This document shows, piece by piece, positions 1 through 11,000 of a DNA stretch of 53,864 nucleotides. The notes beneath the pieces were generated by a model. The model was not told the DNA's origin. It was given only the letters and a program-made list of their open reading frames with translations, and did not search any database. A program made the position numbers and the translations under genes. This stretch comes from Clostridia bacterium (lineage in GTDB: Bacteria > Bacillota > Clostridia > Christensenellales > CAG-917). The stretch is from positions 1-53,864 of the forward strand of contig JAQUST010000011.1 in NCBI GenBank assembly GCA_028710495.1, given 5' to 3'. Position 1 is the stretch's first letter, and each line of letters opens with the position of its first letter.

Positions 1-119
1 AATAAAAGATATGATATTAAAATCAAAATTGTCAATGATATTCGTAGAACATGATGGTAATTTTTGAAATGAGTTGTCAACAAAAATAATAAAAATACAG
101 AAATAAAAAGCAGCATAAT

Positions 120-161
120 GAAATGCACCTCAAAAATTTACACAGCTAGGAGGTGCATTTC
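120..161 (+). promoter_or_regulatory. RBS-sequestering hairpin upstream of tape-measure remnant
   Basis: A perfect 12-bp inverted repeat (GAAATGCACCTC at 120-131, complement at 150-161) encloses an 18-nt loop. The AGGAGG ribosome site (148-153) of the decayed tail gene starting at 164 lies mostly inside the 3' arm. It could be a phage intergenic terminator or a structure that masks translation. The pairing is seen directly; the role is inference. Confidence 0.5.
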
Positions 162-163
162 TT

Positions 164-430
164 ATGCCAAAAAATCGGTAACGAAGTACGGTTTGGAGTA
201 ATAAGAAATCTTGTAGTTGACTGCGGACTTTCTAAGGGTTTGAATAACACACAGACACAGCTAAACAAGGTGTCAAAGAACTTAGGCAAAATCGAAAGCA
301 GTTTATTAAAAATGTCACTGTACAACTTATTGCTCTTGGCACTTTGGCGGTGAAAACAAGCGCTAGTTTTGAGCAAAGTATGGCAAACGTTGCTTCAGTT
401 TCTGGTGCAACAGGCGAGGAATTGAATAAT
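164..430 (+). pseudogene. Remnant of phage tail tape-measure protein N-terminus
   Basis: An AGGAGG site precedes ATG 164, but the frame breaks at once in the A-run 169-174 (stop after five codons). Moving one frame gives IGNEVRFGV, then GLSKGLNNTQTQLNKVSKNL. A second break near 300-305 leads to VQLIALGTLAVKTSASFEQS followed by MANVASVSGATGEELN. FEQSM-ANVASVSGATGEEL is the hallmark of TP901-type tail tape-measure proteins, which set tail length and start with such a coiled segment. Nothing tail-like follows 430, where the sequence runs into unrelated decayed DNA. This is a truncated prophage scar with at least two frameshifts. The family call is from recognised motif wording, not a search. Confidence 0.75.
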
Positions 431-486
431 GACAGCTATTTTAGTTATTCCACGAAAGTTTGAAACAAACGAATATTTCTAACGAA

Positions 487-693
487 AGTTACACTGTTAA
501 GGACATTAATATGGATAGCATCTGCATGAGCTGAATTATCGACAATCAAAACAATGTAATATGGCATAACTGAGCAATGGATGATTATAATAGCTCTCTG
601 CGAATCAATCCGTCCGCTAAAACATACGTTGTCATATTATCTAATCTTTCTCATGATTATAGAATTCACACAACAATTTTGCGTGCAAATTAA
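487..693 (+). pseudogene. Decayed C-terminus of a serine beta-lactamase-like hydrolase
   Basis: One frame reads through two TGA stops (532-534 and 571-573) and gives VIWHN, a stop, then AMDDYNSSLRINPSAKTYVV and ILSNLSHDYRIH, ending at TAA 691. The order trp-his-x-gly, then S-x-x-I/L-x-x-x-P, then VVILSN is typical of the end of class C beta-lactamase-like serine hydrolases. The stops fall about where W and G would be expected. No N-terminal part with the S-x-x-K site is present. The assignment rests on a short stretch, so confidence is limited. Confidence 0.4.
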
Positions 694-712
694 TCGTACC
701 TTGGACAGTTAA

Positions 713-730
713 AGCTATCAATTGATAGCT
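713..730. repeat. Perfect 18-bp palindrome
   Basis: AGCTATCAATTGATAGCT equals its own reverse complement. It lies about 80 bp beyond the stop of the MerR gene (minus strand). It could be a weak terminator for that gene, since the minus strand continues with a short T run, or a protein-binding site. Confidence 0.6.
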
Positions 731-733
731 ACG

Positions 734-827
734 ATTAAGACTTTATTCAACTGAAATGATTATATGAAGTTATGCTGAAAGTGACGCTTAATTCGTAATT
801 AAAGCTTTATTTAACTGGAACGACTAT
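734..827. repeat. Imperfect 30-bp direct repeat at the merR 3' end
   Basis: 734-763 and 798-827 match at 24 of 30 positions. The second copy encodes the last residues and stop of the MerR protein (IVVPVK-stop). The first copy encodes a decayed version of the same tail, suggesting a second, lost GyrI-domain gene or a local duplication. Confidence 0.5.
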
Positions 828-1604
828 CCATATTATATTTTTATCTGAGTTATTATCGAAATTGCCTTCAAGATATATTTCTTGTGGGAAACCCGTGACC
901 GTATAACCGTGTTTGATTATGTATTTTTTTATAAGTTCATAAGAAGCAATGCTTTTGTTGTATTCTCCGCAAAAGGAAACGGAAACAGCCTTTGTTTCGG
1001 GATAAACCACGGCATCGGCAGGTGCACATTTTTTGTCTACACTAATGCATACCTTCATAGTGATATTTGTCAGTTCATAAAAATCTTTATCAAATAAGTC
1101 TTTGGAAAATTCACAGAAATGATAACTACCATCCGCAAATTTCAAACCGCGCTTTAAGCAATTATAATAGCAGGATATAACCGTGTCTATGGCATCGTCC
1201 ACGTTTTGGGCAGTGTAATCCGTGCATATGCAATACCTTTTTGGAAGCGTAATCTCTTTTATGATTGGTTCGGCGCTATATTCGGTATTTCTTATTTCAA
1301 GTTGTTCAATGGCTTTTTGTGAGGCAAGTATCTGTTCTCTTAAAAGGCAAATTTGTTTGGCTGCGGAAAGCTTTCCTTTCAAATATTTGTCAATGTCAGA
1401 AATAGACATGCCCGTTTTTCTAAGGTCAAGTATAAGCTGAACTCTTGCTATCGTATAGCTATCAAAATAACGGTAGCCGGTGTTTTCATCAATAATCGCA
1501 GGTTTAATTAGTCCGTGATTCTCGTAATTTAGCAGCATTTTACGGCTGATATCGAAAAGCGCAACGACTTCGCCTATTTGAAAAAGGTTAGCATATTTTT
1601 TCAC
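807..1604 (-). CDS. MerR-family regulator with GyrI-like effector-binding domain
   Basis: 265 residues from a GTG start (1604-1602), with GGAG about 12 nt upstream. Residues about 8-75 form the MerR winged helix: FQIGEVVALFDISRKMLLNY, then GLIKPAIIDENTGYRYF, ending in the usual coiled dimerisation helix (residues 85-110). Residues about 115-265 look like a GyrI/BmrR-type small-molecule pocket ending in WIVVPVK. The family binds inverted repeats in overlong promoter spacers and untwists the DNA when a ligand or stress signal is present. The divergent spacer at 1651-1681 contains exactly such a site, so the likely target is the zinc-ribbon/giant surface protein unit. The ligand is unknown; drug-like cations are common for BmrR relatives. 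Confidence 0.88.
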   Translation of the reverse strand: MKKYANLFQIGEVVALFDISRKMLLNYENHGLIKPAIIDENTGYRYFDSYTIARVQLILDLRKTGMSISDIDKYLKGKLSAAKQICLLREQILASQKAIEQLEIRNTEYSAEPIIKEITLPKRYCICTDYTAQNVDDAIDTVISCYYNCLKRGLKFADGSYHFCEFSKDLFDKDFYELTNITMKVCISVDKKCAPADAVVYPETKAVSVSFCGEYNKSIASYELIKKYIIKHGYTVTGFPQEIYLEGNFDNNSDKNIIWIVVPVK

Positions 1605-1650
1605 TTTAGTTTATTCTCCAAAAAAAATTCTAAAATTTTTATTGTAAGTA

Positions 1651-1681
1651 TTGACTCGTACCTAAAGGTGCGATATACACT
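1651..1681 (+). promoter_or_regulatory. MerR-type promoter/operator
   Basis: TTGACT (1651-1656) and TACACT (1676-1681) are separated by 19 bp, the spacing MerR regulators correct. The palindrome ACCTAAAGGT (1660-1669) is centred in the spacer. Read rightwards it would drive the zinc-ribbon ORF and the 10.8-kb gene. A 17-bp reading with TATACA as -10 is also possible. Sequence is direct; control by the adjacent MerR is inference. Confidence 0.65.
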
Positions 1682-1725
1682 TAGTATAGCATGGAAAATT
1701 ATGTTATGCAAATCGGAGTGTAAAA

Positions 1726-2016
1726 TTGAAAATAAGTTTTAGCGATTATTGCAAAGAATCGAGTAGAGAGTATTTGATTAATGAATGGCATCCTGCGAAA
1801 AACGGGACGAATACTCCACAAAATACGGCAAAAACCAGCCGTAAGATTATTTGGTGGAAGTGTGATCATGGTCATGAATGGCAGACGCAGGCGACTTCAC
1901 GATTGTACGGTACAGGTTGCCCGTACTGCTACCGTATTAAACAGGAACAAAAAAGAATAGAGAAAGCTAGCGATATAAGGGAGCAAAATCATGCAGAAAA
2001 CGATATTAAAAAATAG
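1726..2016 (+). CDS. Small zinc-ribbon domain protein
   Basis: 96 residues from a TTG start preceded by CGGAGTG; no in-frame ATG exists upstream because of a TAA. The core reads NEWHPAKNGTNTP, then WWKCDHGHEWQ and TGCPYC: the zinc-ribbon repeat (DUF4379-like) usually found in tandem in larger proteins, here as one copy with candidate ligands Cys/His and CPYC. The charged C-terminus overlaps the start of the giant gene by 26 bp in another frame, so the giant gene's ribosome site lies inside this ORF and the two may be translationally coupled. The domain suggests nucleic-acid binding; whether this is a functional short protein or a truncated one is open. Confidence 0.6.
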   Translation: MKISFSDYCKESSREYLINEWHPAKNGTNTPQNTAKTSRKIIWWKCDHGHEWQTQATSRLYGTGCPYCYRIKQEQKRIEKASDIREQNHAENDIKK

Positions 2017-5000
2017 AGACATATTGCATAAAAGTGAATCTCAGATAAGTATCAAGATTATTATTATCGCCATTTTTATGTTGATGGGCATAATGGTTAT
2101 AGGTGCGACGATGTTCGTCCCCGGACAATATGAAGAAACAGCTTTTGCAGAGGGCGATGAGCCTTTAGATGCAAGAGCAAAAATAGGTTTCTCAACAGAA
2201 AATTATAATTATAACGAATTTTATATAGAAGAAAATGGTGGAGCAGTAACGGTTAGAGTATACGTGAGTGAAGTGCAAACAGTGGACATACCCTTTACAC
2301 TCACCGAAACGCGTTACGAAGCTGAAGACGCCCTTTTTGTATTTCAAGACCGTTATACTTTACCCGCAAGTAGTAGTTATACGGACATAACCTTTTACCA
2401 AATCGCTCAAGCGGAGAGTGGAAGCGACGTCAGAATGTCAGATATTTTTATACATTGTGACACTGACACTGTGACTATTGCTGACGTGGAGTATTACGGC
2501 GAGAACGAGCCTTATGATGACGATTATCTTGCTATAGTATACGATAAAGATGGAGAATCTGAACTTATTGTTGAGCAATTGCCTTTTAGGTCTTATGAAA
2601 CAGATTGCACAATTTCTTCACGTTTAGTTAGAGCGGGCGCAATTACGTCCGACGTAGACATTTATTATAATATTAAAGATTATGATCCGGAAAACACGAA
2701 GGAACTTGTATTTGAAAATTACAATTCCGTAATTAATTTCGGAGCAAATGAAAGAAATAAAACGTTTGAACTTAATTTTATTGATAACGACCGATTAAAT
2801 CTTAGAGAAGCATATGAATTAGAATTAACCGCCATACATGGAGTGTCAAAAATATTCGATTTGAATTATCGAAGATATTTAGAAGAGGAAGAAATATTAT
2901 GTATGGATTTTGCTATTCACGATGACGAGCCTCTTTCCGATAAATACGTTGCAAGAGCACAATATTACCAACCGGGTGAAACCGACCCTGCATTTCAAGT
3001 AGGTGAAGGCGGGCAATTAGATGTTCATGTCGTTTTGAGCGGATTGCGGGATATGCCGCTAACAGCTTTCCGTCTTTATTATTCTATTGAAGCTTACTCA
3101 ACGGCTGTTTACAGTGAAGACTATATTATAGTAGGCAATTATTCGCATAGTAATAATCTTGGTTATATTGATGCGCCTGCAGGAGAGGAGTATTATATAG
3201 CTGATTTAAAAATAAATGTTTTAGATGATGCAATTTTTAACGGAACACGAACTGTTTACGTTAAGTTTTTCATCAATGGAAGAAGCGATATATTGTTACA
3301 GCCACTCGATACTGTACGGATAGAAATTACTGATAACGAAATTTTACCTGATAATAATACGCTAAGTTGGGATTTAACCGGATTGTATAACTGTTGTGGT
3401 GTATATGAAGATAATACGCTTACGATAAATGAGAATTACTACGATAGGGAAAATTATATAATAGGGATTGACACGGACTATCATGGCACTGCGCCTTTGA
3501 ATATTCCGGTAAGATTTGAGGATGTGACAGCAACTAATGGCATTGATTATTCTCAGGAAAGTACTTACACTTTACTTACTTTTATGCCTTTTTACGGGGA
3601 TAACAGATATGGTATAGATATTAATTTAATTAACAATTTTTATTTTTCCGGAACAAGAAGGTTGAAAGTAACTATAATAGGGGATGGTTTGACGCCTGGT
3701 ATTACGCTTAGCGGAAGCGCGGTGCTTTATATAGACATTGTAGGGCGAGTCAAAGACGACTATTCATTTATAGAATATACGCAAGAGGAAATCGACGATA
3801 TTTTCAGCATCGGAAAGAAAGAGTCGTTGACTTTTCAATTAAAGAGGTTAGAAACCGTAGCAGAATCTACATATTTAGATTTAACGAGAGGTCAACAGGG
3901 TGCATTTATAGAAGGTACTCATATAGCGGCAGACTTATTCCCTTACGAGGTCGTATGGGCGGAAAATGAAACACAAAAGACGATAACGTTTGAATTTTTA
4001 CAAGACTGGAACGATACCAATTCGGCTGCCGGATTTATTACCTGTTTGGACGGGAATATGATGCCTTTTGACATAGTCTATGGAGATAATCAGCGCTACA
4101 GCGTTCCGATAACACTTTATATGTCAAATTCTGCAGCATGCTATTATTTCCCTGGTAGCGATATGCTATCGCTTATACAATACGAGTATTTGTATTCCTC
4201 TGACAGTATTTTGCGAATACCCGTAACAAGAGAGTTACTATCGAAAACTTCAGCGAATACGTCTGTTTCTTATCATTTGACTTTTGATTATTACAAGACG
4301 GAGCAATTGATTCTATCAAGTAACGTCGCCGAGATTGGCACGCACATAAACAATTTAAGCGGAACACTTTATTTTTACGGTGCAGAAACCACCAAATATA
4401 TAACGGTTACCGTGCCGGATACTGTAAAAATGGCATACGGTTCCAAATATGTAAACCTCGTTCTTTCCGAGCCAAGCGACGAAACATACCTGTTGTATAA
4501 TTGGGACTATGCGGGTAAATTTAGTTTGGTTCAGATAAAGATAACCAATGATATAACACCTATCTTGACATATGGGGATCTAACAACGACCACCTCTGAA
4601 GACGGCGGATTCGAAACTACGGTTATAGACGCTCTCGAATACGAAGGTAAGGAATGCGATTCATTTAGAGTAGAACTAATTCCTTATGAAACCGACGAAA
4701 CTCCGTATCAAACCGGTCTTTATTATGCGATGGATATTAATCTATATTCGGTTTATGATCTTTCCACGGTAGGTGTGGAGGTTTTTGGTAATGGCACGAA
4801 GTTAGAATCTATTTCCATAACACCTTTTATTTACGAATACACGGACGGAAGCGGTTCGCATCAAGTTACGTATAATTACGCTAATGTTTTGCACGTTAAC
4901 TTATACGATGATAATCCTTATGCTTCATTCACGCTTAGATATTCGGAAATTTATTTAGAAGGGCTGCAATTTATATCCACTAATCTATTAATTAAGACAT

Positions 5001-8000
5001 ATAACCAATATTTAATGAATGGATGGCAAACGTATGAAAAACAGCTTTTCCTTAACGCTTGCGGCGCAGATGCCGAAGTAAATGTATCAATAACGCCCGC
5101 GTCCTTAGTATCTGAGGGAGAGACAAACGTTCAAGCTGGGGATAACGTATATTTGACGGTTACAAGAAGCTCAGACGATTCCGGTGCATCAACTATGTTT
5201 TTCCGTAGCATTGCTTACGGTGTTAAGAGCTTTGCGGCTTCCGCTGACGCGACCTATTATTTTGAGCCGCTTGATACTTTTGTTGTTTTCGAACCGTATG
5301 AGCGAAGCAAAACCGTTGCATTTGTTACACGAGATAACAGACCTCAAGGTACTGAATGGGATTCTGCTGCTTCTGCTGCACTTATTAGATTATTTAATTA
5401 CTATGATACCAATGAGATTTACGGAGAGCTGACCGTAAACGTATGCGAGGAGTGGTCGGTTACACTTATAAATGCAGAGGTGCAGTTACTTACTGATTAC
5501 GTTAATATACATAAACGCTCGGGAGACCCTTATGACCCGATAACGGTAAAGTTTATTTTTGACAAAACATACGAGGCTAATATAGAGTTTAATATTTCAG
5601 GGCTTGATGCAAGACTAGGAAATATGACAGCTATCTTACCTGCTGGACAAACCGAGATAATACATAGCTTTACAATAAATGAGAATGATTTTACCGCAAG
5701 CAGTGAAGTTTTGTATTTGAACATGACAGGAGCACTTATTACGTTATTTGGTGATGCCGAGCTAAAACTGTCCGTTCCCGAGGGCATGAAAGTGAACGTA
5801 TATTCAGAAATGATATCTTCGCAAAAATTCCATGCGGGCGTACCTGATGTTTTAAGTATAAACGAGGACAACCAAGGCTATATTTCTTTAGAAATAATTG
5901 CTAACCGCTCAGAGTATCCTTCAACGTGGAAGGACGTTAACGCTTTCGTTACACTAGGCGGTACGGCGGTATACGGCGAAGACTACATAATTAAATATGA
6001 TGGAAAGGGGAATAATAACACATTTGACTTATCCACGGGAATAGTTGTTATCTATAGATTATACGAAAAATCCACGATAAAGGTCTATCCCATAGACAAT
6101 AATTTGAATGAAGGCGATAAAACGATAGAACTTACCGTATTGGATTATTGTTACGGGCATGCCGCGTATCCCGAGACCTTAATCTTTGCACTTACGGATA
6201 ACGAATATTTCGGAGATGTCGGAATAGAAACGTCCGAATCAAACATTCAAAAAACGATTACCCTATCTAGAAAGAATCATACAGTCTGCGATTTACCTCT
6301 AAACTATGTGGTAGAAGAATTAAGCGGTGTTTACGGCATTGACTATAGAATAAATACTAAGAACTCCTCCGTTTTAGAGAAAAACGGCGTTCTAACTTTT
6401 AACGGTGATTTATCGTATATTTATCTTTACGTTGAAACACTAACGGAGATTGGGAATAGAGCAACCTTTAATTTCCGTATATCTGTAGACAAAGACACTT
6501 TGTTTTCTATTATTACAAACAATGTTTTCGTATCTCTGAGGAACATATTTGAAGGCGGGGAATTTACCGCGCGGACGGCGAAGACCGATTCGCAACTCAA
6601 CAAATGGCCTGGCAACTACACAGACTTTTTGCTCGATTACACAGAATACTATTCCTCGTATTCCTCCGGCGCAAAAATCAAGGTAAATTCGCAAAATTTT
6701 GAAGGAGTGACCGAAGACGTCTATCTTGACTTTAATCCCGACGGGCTGACTTATATATCAGCATCGGGAAGAAGCGGGAAATACGCCGTGCCTTCGGGAA
6801 TAAGTCCGAATCACTGGTATGACATAAATGACGACGGTATTAAAGAGCTTATTTTCGTCGCCAACTTAGATAGCTGTTTCGGCGGAGCGTCAGAACTTGC
6901 AAGTACGGGATTATGCGGAGTCTATGCTCTTGACCTCGTAAGCGGAAATTATACTTTGATTTTTGCCTTAGACTCTACTATGGCTTCGAGGCATCTCGAC
7001 ATCTATATAAATGATTTGAAAGGAGACGGTTTTCCCGACGTCGTAGTTTTTTCCACGCCTTGGGCGGATAGAGTTTTTCGAAGAAACGGCAGTAACATAC
7101 TTTATATAGTTGATAATACAAACGGAATGTTCACAATCGAAAACGTTTATGACGGCAACGCGGTAATAAACGGAACGAATATGACACTATATTCGGTGAT
7201 TGTTACCAATAAGTATAAAAACTACGACAGAAACTATATTGAGGTCAGCTATTATTCTCATACAGACCGTTTTTTGGGTTTGGATTATGGCACTGTAATC
7301 GAACTTTCGGCGGAAGAGAATGCGCACTTTATCTATTGCGAGGGAGCAAACTACGGTATCGAGGGAACCAATTTCGTTTTGACGGTTAATAACGTCACCG
7401 GAGCAGCGGGCACGGCAACGCTTGTCTTTAGAAGCGACAATGCGGTTTATGGCAGGGATTATTTGCCTGAAAACCTAACGCTTACATTCGCTCAAGGGGA
7501 ATATGTTAAGAATGTCACATTGGTTACTCTAAACAACAACATACCTACAGATGAACTCTACATATATTTTTATTTGGAAAGTGATGATTTCAATGTGGGA
7601 GTCAATAACAATTTGTGTATAAGCGTAATTGATGCAAGCGTCGTGAATAAGGGCGTAGCCTATACTGTACTTGAGGGCTTTGATTCTTCCTATACAAACT
7701 CAGAGTACATAACCGGAGACAGTGCAGCTTTTTCACTTGATACACTTACCATCAACGGCATAAGATGCATCGCTACGAGCAACGACCGTTATGACGTCCG
7801 TTTTTCTGTGCGTTTTGGAAATTCGACATGGACGGACGAAGATAACGACGGATTGATAGCGGTCACGGGATTGCAAAACATTTATTTGTCTTCCGATAAT
7901 CCTCATTACATCTATATAGATGTTGAGTTTTTGTATGAGGGTACGAATACGGCAATTTCAAGAAAGAGTTTTTCAGCTTGGTATTACTATTATGATGCAA

Positions 8001-11000
8001 ACAGTAGCGATTATAAGATTGTTAACGAAGTAGAAATAAGCGAGACTATTTATATGGGCAAACTGCATATTAATGCCGAAAGCATGATTTCATGCCGTGA
8101 TAGCCAAATACCGGGGCGCTTTTTATTCTCATTTACTAGTAATATAAATAACAAAACTTATAATTTTTATTCGGATAATAGCGGACTTTTGAATGCACAA
8201 ATAGAATACGGAATTATTCAAGGAATGTTTGATTATTCATACACTATTACTCCTTTATCCGTTCAAGCGCAAGCATATACGAGCGGTCAAATGACACTGC
8301 GAGCTTACAAAGATACAATGGACTTTCCCGTGACTGTAATAGACTCGGTAAGGCAAACACTCCTCAGGAACGTGCTTATCGAAATTGTTGGTATAAATAC
8401 TAATTTTAGTTACAGTGGACATTCAGATGCAGAGACAGGTTTGTTTACGATACCTGAGCTTATTCCGCAAAGAACCTATAGGATAACGGTTAACGGAGAT
8501 TACGGTATAAATTACTTTAAGAGCTATACGGCAGTTATATGTCCTACCGTAGAAGAACCGAATTTGTCGGTTAGCTTGGAAATAAGGAGAGAGGGAGCAA
8601 GTCTGGATAATGTTTCGGTCATAGTTATCAAACAAATGTCAATTTCTGCCTCTCTGAAAATACTTGCGAATAAACATTCGTATACCGGTGATTACGGACG
8701 CATAGTAAGATATCTTGCCGGCGAATCTGTGCAATTAGACAGTGGCGCGGAACAGATTTTGACTGAATATTTAAAATCAGCTTATATTTACTCAAATTAT
8801 TATGTTCAATCTAAAATAATTCGCGGAGATTTGCTTTTTTCAAACGATTATCCTAATGTTTACAAATCATTAGCAAAAAATGCAGACGATATAACGCTTG
8901 TTTCATACCGATATAATCCCGATTATGACTTCGGAGACGTAAACGTCCTATTAGGCAGGGAAGAATTAACGTCGGAAAATTGCCGTTGCTTATCCTATTC
9001 GTATTCGATAGATTATTACGGTTCGGGCGATTATCAAACTGATGTAGTGCATTTTTACTCTTTCAATGGCGCAGAGAACTGTATTATAGATATTGAGATA
9101 GAAAGTGAAGCCTATCTTAACGGCAAAAAAACAGTTCCGCTTGCATCTTTCGGTACAGGTCTCGGTTCTTTCCTAATACAGCCGGTACAAGATGTGTTTG
9201 CATCAATCGAAACGGCAAGCGTGCCTACGAATTTTGCATTCCTTAACGGAATGAGTTTTATGCTTGGTTTTGCGGATATCGATTTTGCATTTGATTACGA
9301 CGAAGAAAACATGACGTTTAGCCTTTATATGGGGGCGTCAAAAGACCTATACGAGAAATCGCGCGGAATGAGCTACGGAGATATTGGCAGGCCTACGTTG
9401 GCGCAACTGCGCGCCGCAAAAGCTGCGGGACTTGGTATGGGACGAGGTCAGGCAGGTCTCGGAGTCGGACTGGGTGGAAAGATGACATTCAAGTACGAGG
9501 ATGGAGATTGGAAACTTCGAGCCGGCGAAATATATTTTAGTGTCAATGCTTCCTATAACTATACAAAGTACATTTTACTGCCGATTGTAAGCATTCCTGC
9601 CTTTTTCAGCGCTACGGTTTCGCTTGAATTGGAAACGACTATTTACTTTAATTGGATTGATGCCGAGGAATATACCGAGGTTACGGGCGATTTGGCAATA
9701 GAACTTGCTCTTGAGATAGAATGCGGTATAGGTATTAAAGGCTTTCTTTCTGCCAGCATTTATGGCAGAGCAGGAATAGAGGTAATTATTCAAATAGAAA
9801 GCGGCGCAACAAAGCTTACGCTGTATGTTGAGGGCGGAGTAAGGATACAAATAGTATTCTGGAAATACCAATATTCCTTTGGACGGGCTGAGTGGAGTAC
9901 GCAAAGTGACGGATATGTGGAAAGGGAAGCGATTATGCAGTCACTATGTCTTTCCCAGCTTAGCAACACAACGTCATATACGGGTGTAGCCGCACTTTAT
10001 AGTACATCGGGACAGCTTATGATGGGTATAGGACTTGGAGAAGACGGTGAGGCGGAAGATATCGTGCTAATTTCTAATGTATACGAGAAAAGTTCTCCCC
10101 AAATTGCCGAGCTTACAGATGGGACTAAAATGATTGCTTGGATTAATTACGACATAGTGAGAGGTGAAGATAATGCCGAGGTCATCAACTATATTTACTT
10201 TGACGGTGAGAGTTGGAGCGAAGTTGCTGTTGCTGACGAAACTATCACTGCTGATCTTGATTTGGATATAAAAGTGATTGACGGCAGTTTTGCAATAATT
10301 TGCACCGAGGTTAAGGAAGAGCTTTCACAAGGCTCAACAATATCCGAAAGGCTTTTGAAGAGCGACGTGGCAGTATTAGTATTTAATGCTGCAACTAAAA
10401 CCTTTAACAAAACCGTAATGACAAACAACCTATTTAACGATCGTCAAGTGTTGTTTGATTACGAAAGCGGCTATGGGATAGCGGTAGATTACCGTTCTGA
10501 AAATACAAATATAACGGATGATATGACGATTAACGATTTTCTTTGCGGAGAGAATGCGGACAACAAATTGTATTACAGTATTTTTAATACTTCAACAGAC
10601 AGTTGGGGCGAATTTTCTTTGTTTCAATACGCACTGCCGGCTGTATCTACTATGTCGGTTAAAATTGTGGGGGGCATAGCTTATATCGCACTTGAATGTG
10701 ACAATGACGATAACTTTGATACGACTTTGGACAGAGAGATAATGCTTTTGCAATATGTATTTGCTACAGGACAAAGTAGATTACAACAACTGACAGATAA
10801 CGTCGCTCAAGACGTGTGTCCTTCGCTTATGGAATTTAAGGGGAAAGTATTTATGGCATACAGAAGTGGTGATGACGTTAGATATTGGTACGAAAACGAT
10901 TCCTATTTCGTATGCACTCTTCCGCAAAATTATACTAATTTTGAGATGTTTGCGAGTGGAGAATACGCCGTAATGCTATTCACTATGCCTGTAGAAGGTG

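Noticed and set aside
532-573. TGA codons where Trp or Gly would be expected, hinting at a recoded genetic code
   Set aside because: Many intact genes here end in TGA (for example the ferredoxin at 38100, the FAD protein and RNase R) and use TGG for Trp, so the stops mark decay.
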